Origin: a bacterium
Lineage (GTDB): Bacteria > Bacteroidota > Ignavibacteria > Kapaibacteriales > UBA7675
NCBI GenBank assembly: GCA_030430495.1
Contig: JAUIKM010000008.1
Span: 62,001 to 126,000 of the forward strand
Direction: 5' to 3'
DNA: 64,000 nucleotides
This document shows, one piece after another, positions 61,104 through 64,000 of the stretch (position 1 is the stretch's first letter; the number at the start of each line of letters is the position of its first letter). A program made the position numbers and the translations under genes. The notes under the pieces are model-generated. The model was not told the DNA's origin. It made no database searches and saw only the letters and a program-made list of their open reading frames with translations.

Positions 61104-63043
61104 CAATGAAAAACAGCCTGAACGTTGGCGCTGTGTTGTACGGAGCGCTCTTTGTAATTGCTCTGCCTTTTCTGTTGATTTGCTGGTCTGTCGCTGCCGA
61201 ATCGCTGGTGTCGCTGCCCCTGCCGTCTGTCCCGTTGTTGGGGCTTTGTTTAAGCGCGGTGGGCGCGTCGTTGATGCTGGTCGCCATGTGGCAGCTCATG
61301 CGCCGCGGTGAAGGGCTGCCGATGAATCTTTATCCGCCGCGCAAATTTGTCGACAGCGGACTCTATCGTTTGGTCGCGCATCCGATCTACGTCGGCGCGT
61401 GTTTAAGTGTCGTTGGAGCTTCATTGTACTTTGAATCCGCCGCGGCATTCTGGTTGATCACGCCGGTGTTTGTTCTGTCGTGTCTTGCACTTCTGTTGGG
61501 TTATGAGGTCGAAGCCATTGAACAACGTTTCGGTCCGCGGCAAACAGAAAAGCTGTTGAGTTTACCGCTGGCTTCATCTGCCCCGGCTTCTTTGCGCGAT
61601 CGCATTAACGTCTATCTGCTTGTATTGATTCCCTGGTTGATTGTGTATGAGCTGGTGATATTTATCGGAGTGCCCGACGGAGCGATTTCGACATTGTTGC
61701 CGTTTGAAGCGCACTTCCCGGTTCTTGAATGGACTGAATTGTTTTACGCTTTTGCCTACGTGTTTGTAGCCGTATTCCCGGTCGTGGCGCGCCGGCGCGA
61801 TCAATTGCGTTCATTTTCGACTGCGGTCTTGTTTGCATCGGCGGTTGGATTTTTCCTGATGTTTATTCTTCCGCTGATTGCAGCGCCCAAAGCATTTGAG
61901 CCGACCGGCCTGCTCGGCGACATGTTAATGTTCGAGCGCGCGTACGACGCACCGACGGCGGCTTTTCCCTCGTTTCACGTGACGCTTGCATTTATAGCGG
62001 CCTGGGCATACGCTTTGGTCTGGCCGCGTATGAAAGTGGTGTGGTATACGCTTGCCTGTGCAATTGGACTGAGTTGTTTAACAACGGGAATGCACGGCCT
62101 GATAGATGTTGCGGGTGGGTTTATTCTGTTTGTTGCGACGGTTAAACGCAGCGTCATCTGGCGTCGGACGTTGGACCTTTGTCAGCGCGTCGCAAATTCC
62201 TGGAGCAGCCGGCGGATCGGTCCAGTCCGGATCATCAACTATGCGAAATACGCCGGAGCCGGCACGATGCTGGGGGTGTTGTTGATTGCGTTTGTGTTGG
62301 GGCCGGACTACATACCGGCGGTTTTGATAACGGGAATTGCATCCATCCTTGGCGCGGGAATCTGGGCACAGGTGGTGGAGGGAGCGAGCGGGCTTTCGCG
62401 ACCTTTTGGTTATTACGGCAGCATGGTCGCCGGATTGTTTTGCACGCTGGTGTATTCAGTATGTACGGATGTCGACTTCATGGTGTTGACCGGAGCGTTT
62501 GTTCTGGCGGCGCCCTGGATCCAGGCCGTTGGTCGTTTGCGCTGTTTTGTTCAGGGCTGCTGTCACGGCAAGGAGACGACGCCGGAGCTGGGAATCCGTC
62601 ATTTTCATCCAAAATCGCGTGTTTGCACGATGTCGAATCTGCGCGGCCGCCCGCTGCATGCGACGCCTTTGTATTCCATTATAGCCAACGTGGTTACAGG
62701 CTTTTTACTGCTGCGATTGTACTGGTCATCCGTCGACGCGGCGCTGATTGTCGGTTTGTACCTGATTCTGGCGGGCATTTCGCGTTTTGTCGAAGAGGCG
62801 TACCGCGGCGAGCCGCAGACGCCGTGGTGGGGTGGTTTGCGACTGTATCAGTGGGCGGCGGTCGCGAGTGTGCTCATCGGCATAGTTGTGACGATGTTTG
62901 CTTCCGGAACGACCTTGCCGCCGATGAGTTTTTCGTGGGAAGCGGTGCTGATCGCACTTTTTTTCGGCCTGGTAGTTTTTGTGGCCATGGGCGTGGATTT
63001 TCCGAAATCCGGCCGGAAATTGTCGAGGTTGGGACCGGTGTGA
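61094..63043 (+). CDS. Three-part membrane enzyme: isoprenylcysteine-methyltransferase-like, PAP2-like and Lgt-like domains
   Basis: A 649-residue polytopic inner-membrane protein. Residues about 45 to 150: methyltransferase-like helices with MNLYPPRKFVDSGLYRLVAHPIY and YEVEAIEQRFG, the signature of ICMT/PEMT-type enzymes. Residues about 180 to 355: PAP2-phosphatase-like segment with FPSFHVTLAF and LTTGMHGLIDVAGG, giving the family His and His/Asp residues. Residues about 390 to 630: prolipoprotein-diacylglyceryl-transferase-like segment with GRLRCFVQGCCHG, LHATPLYSI and SRFVEEAYRG. Each enzyme type works on a lipid or isoprenyl group at the membrane, so a multistep lipid modification is a reasonable hypothesis. 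Start overlaps the preceding gene. Whether the single PAP2 site is complete cannot be judged by eye. Confidence 0.8.
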   Translation: MAVTMKNSLNVGAVLYGALFVIALPFLLICWSVAAESLVSLPLPSVPLLGLCLSAVGASLMLVAMWQLMRRGEGLPMNLYPPRKFVDSGLYRLVAHPIYVGACLSVVGASLYFESAAAFWLITPVFVLSCLALLLGYEVEAIEQRFGPRQTEKLLSLPLASSAPASLRDRINVYLLVLIPWLIVYELVIFIGVPDGAISTLLPFEAHFPVLEWTELFYAFAYVFVAVFPVVARRRDQLRSFSTAVLFASAVGFFLMFILPLIAAPKAFEPTGLLGDMLMFERAYDAPTAAFPSFHVTLAFIAAWAYALVWPRMKVVWYTLACAIGLSCLTTGMHGLIDVAGGFILFVATVKRSVIWRRTLDLCQRVANSWSSRRIGPVRIINYAKYAGAGTMLGVLLIAFVLGPDYIPAVLITGIASILGAGIWAQVVEGASGLSRPFGYYGSMVAGLFCTLVYSVCTDVDFMVLTGAFVLAAPWIQAVGRLRCFVQGCCHGKETTPELGIRHFHPKSRVCTMSNLRGRPLHATPLYSIIANVVTGFLLLRLYWSSVDAALIVGLYLILAGISRFVEEAYRGEPQTPWWGGLRLYQWAAVASVLIGIVVTMFASGTTLPPMSFSWEAVLIALFFGLVVFVAMGVDFPKSGRKLSRLGPV

Positions 63044-63494
63044 GGATCAGTCCGTATTTTTGTGTGATTCAGCAATAAAATGAGCCTCAAAAATACGTAT
63101 AACTGACTACGTAGTAGTTGCGCTGGCTACAAATAGCCAGAACTGCAATTCCATACCGGTAATCGCACTTTTAACCAGTATTGGTCAATCAATCACTACT
63201 GCATTAATTGATAGAAGTCTCGTCAGGTTGACATATTGTGCTAGTATATTCTTGAATAATATGTAGCATGTTATATTCATGGTATTAACGGGTATATACG
63301 GTAGAGCATCAGTCTCATCCGTTCAGATCTTATTCCTGGCCTTTCATTACGTATTCTCCACATTGCTTGATGGGCGAAGTGTTATTCGTTACATATATTT
63401 GTTTTTAATGTTATTTGCTTAAATTGGGCGCAATTAAAAAAACGATACGCCTGGACATGGTGCTCAATCCTCAAATTGAACAGGTATCAAAAAG
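63044..63494. other. AT-rich intergenic region
   Basis: About 450 bp of clearly lower GC than the preceding 63 kb, with runs such as ATATTCTTGAATAATATG near 63250 and ATAATATGTAGCATGTTATATTC. It holds no recognised gene, tRNA or repeat. The composition change suggests a transferred segment or a strong promoter region for the next gene. Confidence 0.5.
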
Positions 63495-64000
63495 ATGTAT
63501 CTTCACTCGCAGCAATACCGGCTGTCGTTAGACGGAGAGCAAATTCAATCTGACTACTCACGGTCGGTTTGGTATTGGCGGGTAGTAAATTCCGAGAATT
63601 CTACCAAAGAGACTTTCCATCGGAACATATTATTATCAAAATGTAGAATCTCAATAAAAAAATCAGTCGCCCTTGCCCTGGCAGCGGCGACTGTCTGTTT
63701 TTGGGCCCTTTCACTCTTGTTTTCATTTTCAGTTCAGGCGCAGTGTGATCCACACAATTGTGATCCTGAAATCTGGACGTGGGAGACGCGAGTCGTCTAT
63801 TTATCCGACTTTCCAAACTGCCCGATTGAGCTGGTCTACAAGTTGCGTGTTTGTGATCAAGCTATCACCGAGCTGCGGCTGGCTGGATTTACTCTGAAAC
63901 AGGACGATGACCCCGATTGTCAGCAACTCTACGGATACCTCGTCAGTCCGGAGGGCGATGTCAGAATTGACAGGTTGAAAACGACATTTGAGGACATGTT
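63495..64000 (+). CDS. Secreted cysteine-rich hypothetical protein (5' part, runs off window)
   Basis: An open frame without stops from an ATG at 63495 to the window edge (168 codons). A polar leader of about 55 residues precedes a typical signal-peptide core (KKSVALALAAATVCFWALS then FSFSVQAQ), after which the mature protein begins CDPHNCDPEIWTWETRVVY and carries further Cys in FPNCPIEL, LRVCDQAI and DPDCQQL. No usual start codon lies nearer the signal peptide, so either a long n-region or a rare start codon (ATA/ATT) is used. Function unknown. It should be exported; the AQ-cleavage style matches the other secreted proteins in this window. Confidence 0.6.
   Translation, partial: MYLHSQQYRLSLDGEQIQSDYSRSVWYWRVVNSENSTKETFHRNILLSKCRISIKKSVALALAAATVCFWALSLLFSFSVQAQCDPHNCDPEIWTWETRVVYLSDFPNCPIELVYKLRVCDQAITELRLAGFTLKQDDDPDCQQLYGYLVSPEGDVRIDRLKTTFEDM

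Noticed and set aside
1-64000. CRISPR arrays, tRNA or rRNA genes
   Set aside because: I looked for regularly spaced short repeats and for tRNA T-loop patterns and found none I could support; no rRNA segment is recognisable.

Overview
The window reads as chromosomal DNA from a free-living, GC-moderate Gram-negative bacterium of the Bacteroidota/Chlorobiota assemblage. The candidates I favour are Ignavibacteria- or 'Candidatus Kapabacteria'-like lineages. Three things point there: several secreted proteins end in a type IX secretion (T9SS) type A C-terminal domain; there is a TonB-dependent receptor with a carboxypeptidase-regulatory N-terminus and a beta-propeller/OmpA protein resembling PorE; and many starts have a Shine-Dalgarno sequence (AAGGGG, GGAGG, AAGGA), which is unlike classical Bacteroidia. 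The lineage is an inference; there is no rRNA or tRNA here to settle it.

Region 1 to 23.5 kb is mostly housekeeping: a truncated MATE transporter, a membrane glycosyltransferase, a Na+/H+ antiporter fused to DUF389, a cystathionine gamma-synthase-type enzyme, an Omp85-like protein, a FadL transporter with an SGNH lipoprotein, an acyl-CoA carboxylase carboxyltransferase, a fused alpha/beta 2-oxoacid dehydrogenase E1, a coiled-coil tail-anchored protein, RelA/SpoT, a DUF4097 protein and RsmB.

Region 22.6 to 47.9 kb is an envelope and secretion block: an outer-membrane beta-barrel protein, a PorE-like protein (PD40 propeller, regulatory-like domain, two OmpA-like domains), then seven consecutive co-oriented paralogues of about 800 to 940 residues. 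Each has a signal peptide, an IgGFc-binding-protein-like N-terminal region, a choice-of-anchor-D-like region in most, and a T9SS-like tail. They fall into two subfamilies (three, then four) and are separated by 130 to 520 bp of non-coding DNA with terminators and short dispersed repeats.

Region 47.9 to 49.3 kb is a genomic scar. A 92-bp direct repeat carrying the terminator of the last array gene flanks what looks like the 5' end of a group II intron, placed right behind the terminator T-tract, followed by an IS4-type transposase gene killed by an in-frame TGA.

Region 49.6 to 64 kb holds a hypothetical protein, KdsB, PlsC, a TPMT-like methyltransferase, a rhodanese, a thioredoxin, a TonB-dependent receptor paired with an internally duplicated T9SS protein, and a two-gene unit. 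That unit is a hypothetical protein overlapping an unusual three-part membrane protein (isoprenylcysteine-methyltransferase-like, PAP2-like, prolipoprotein-diacylglyceryl-transferase-like). The window ends in an AT-rich stretch with the 5' part of a secreted cysteine-rich protein.

The most promising material for a new system is the PorE-like gene plus the seven-gene array, and the three-part lipid-enzyme fusion with its coupled partner.
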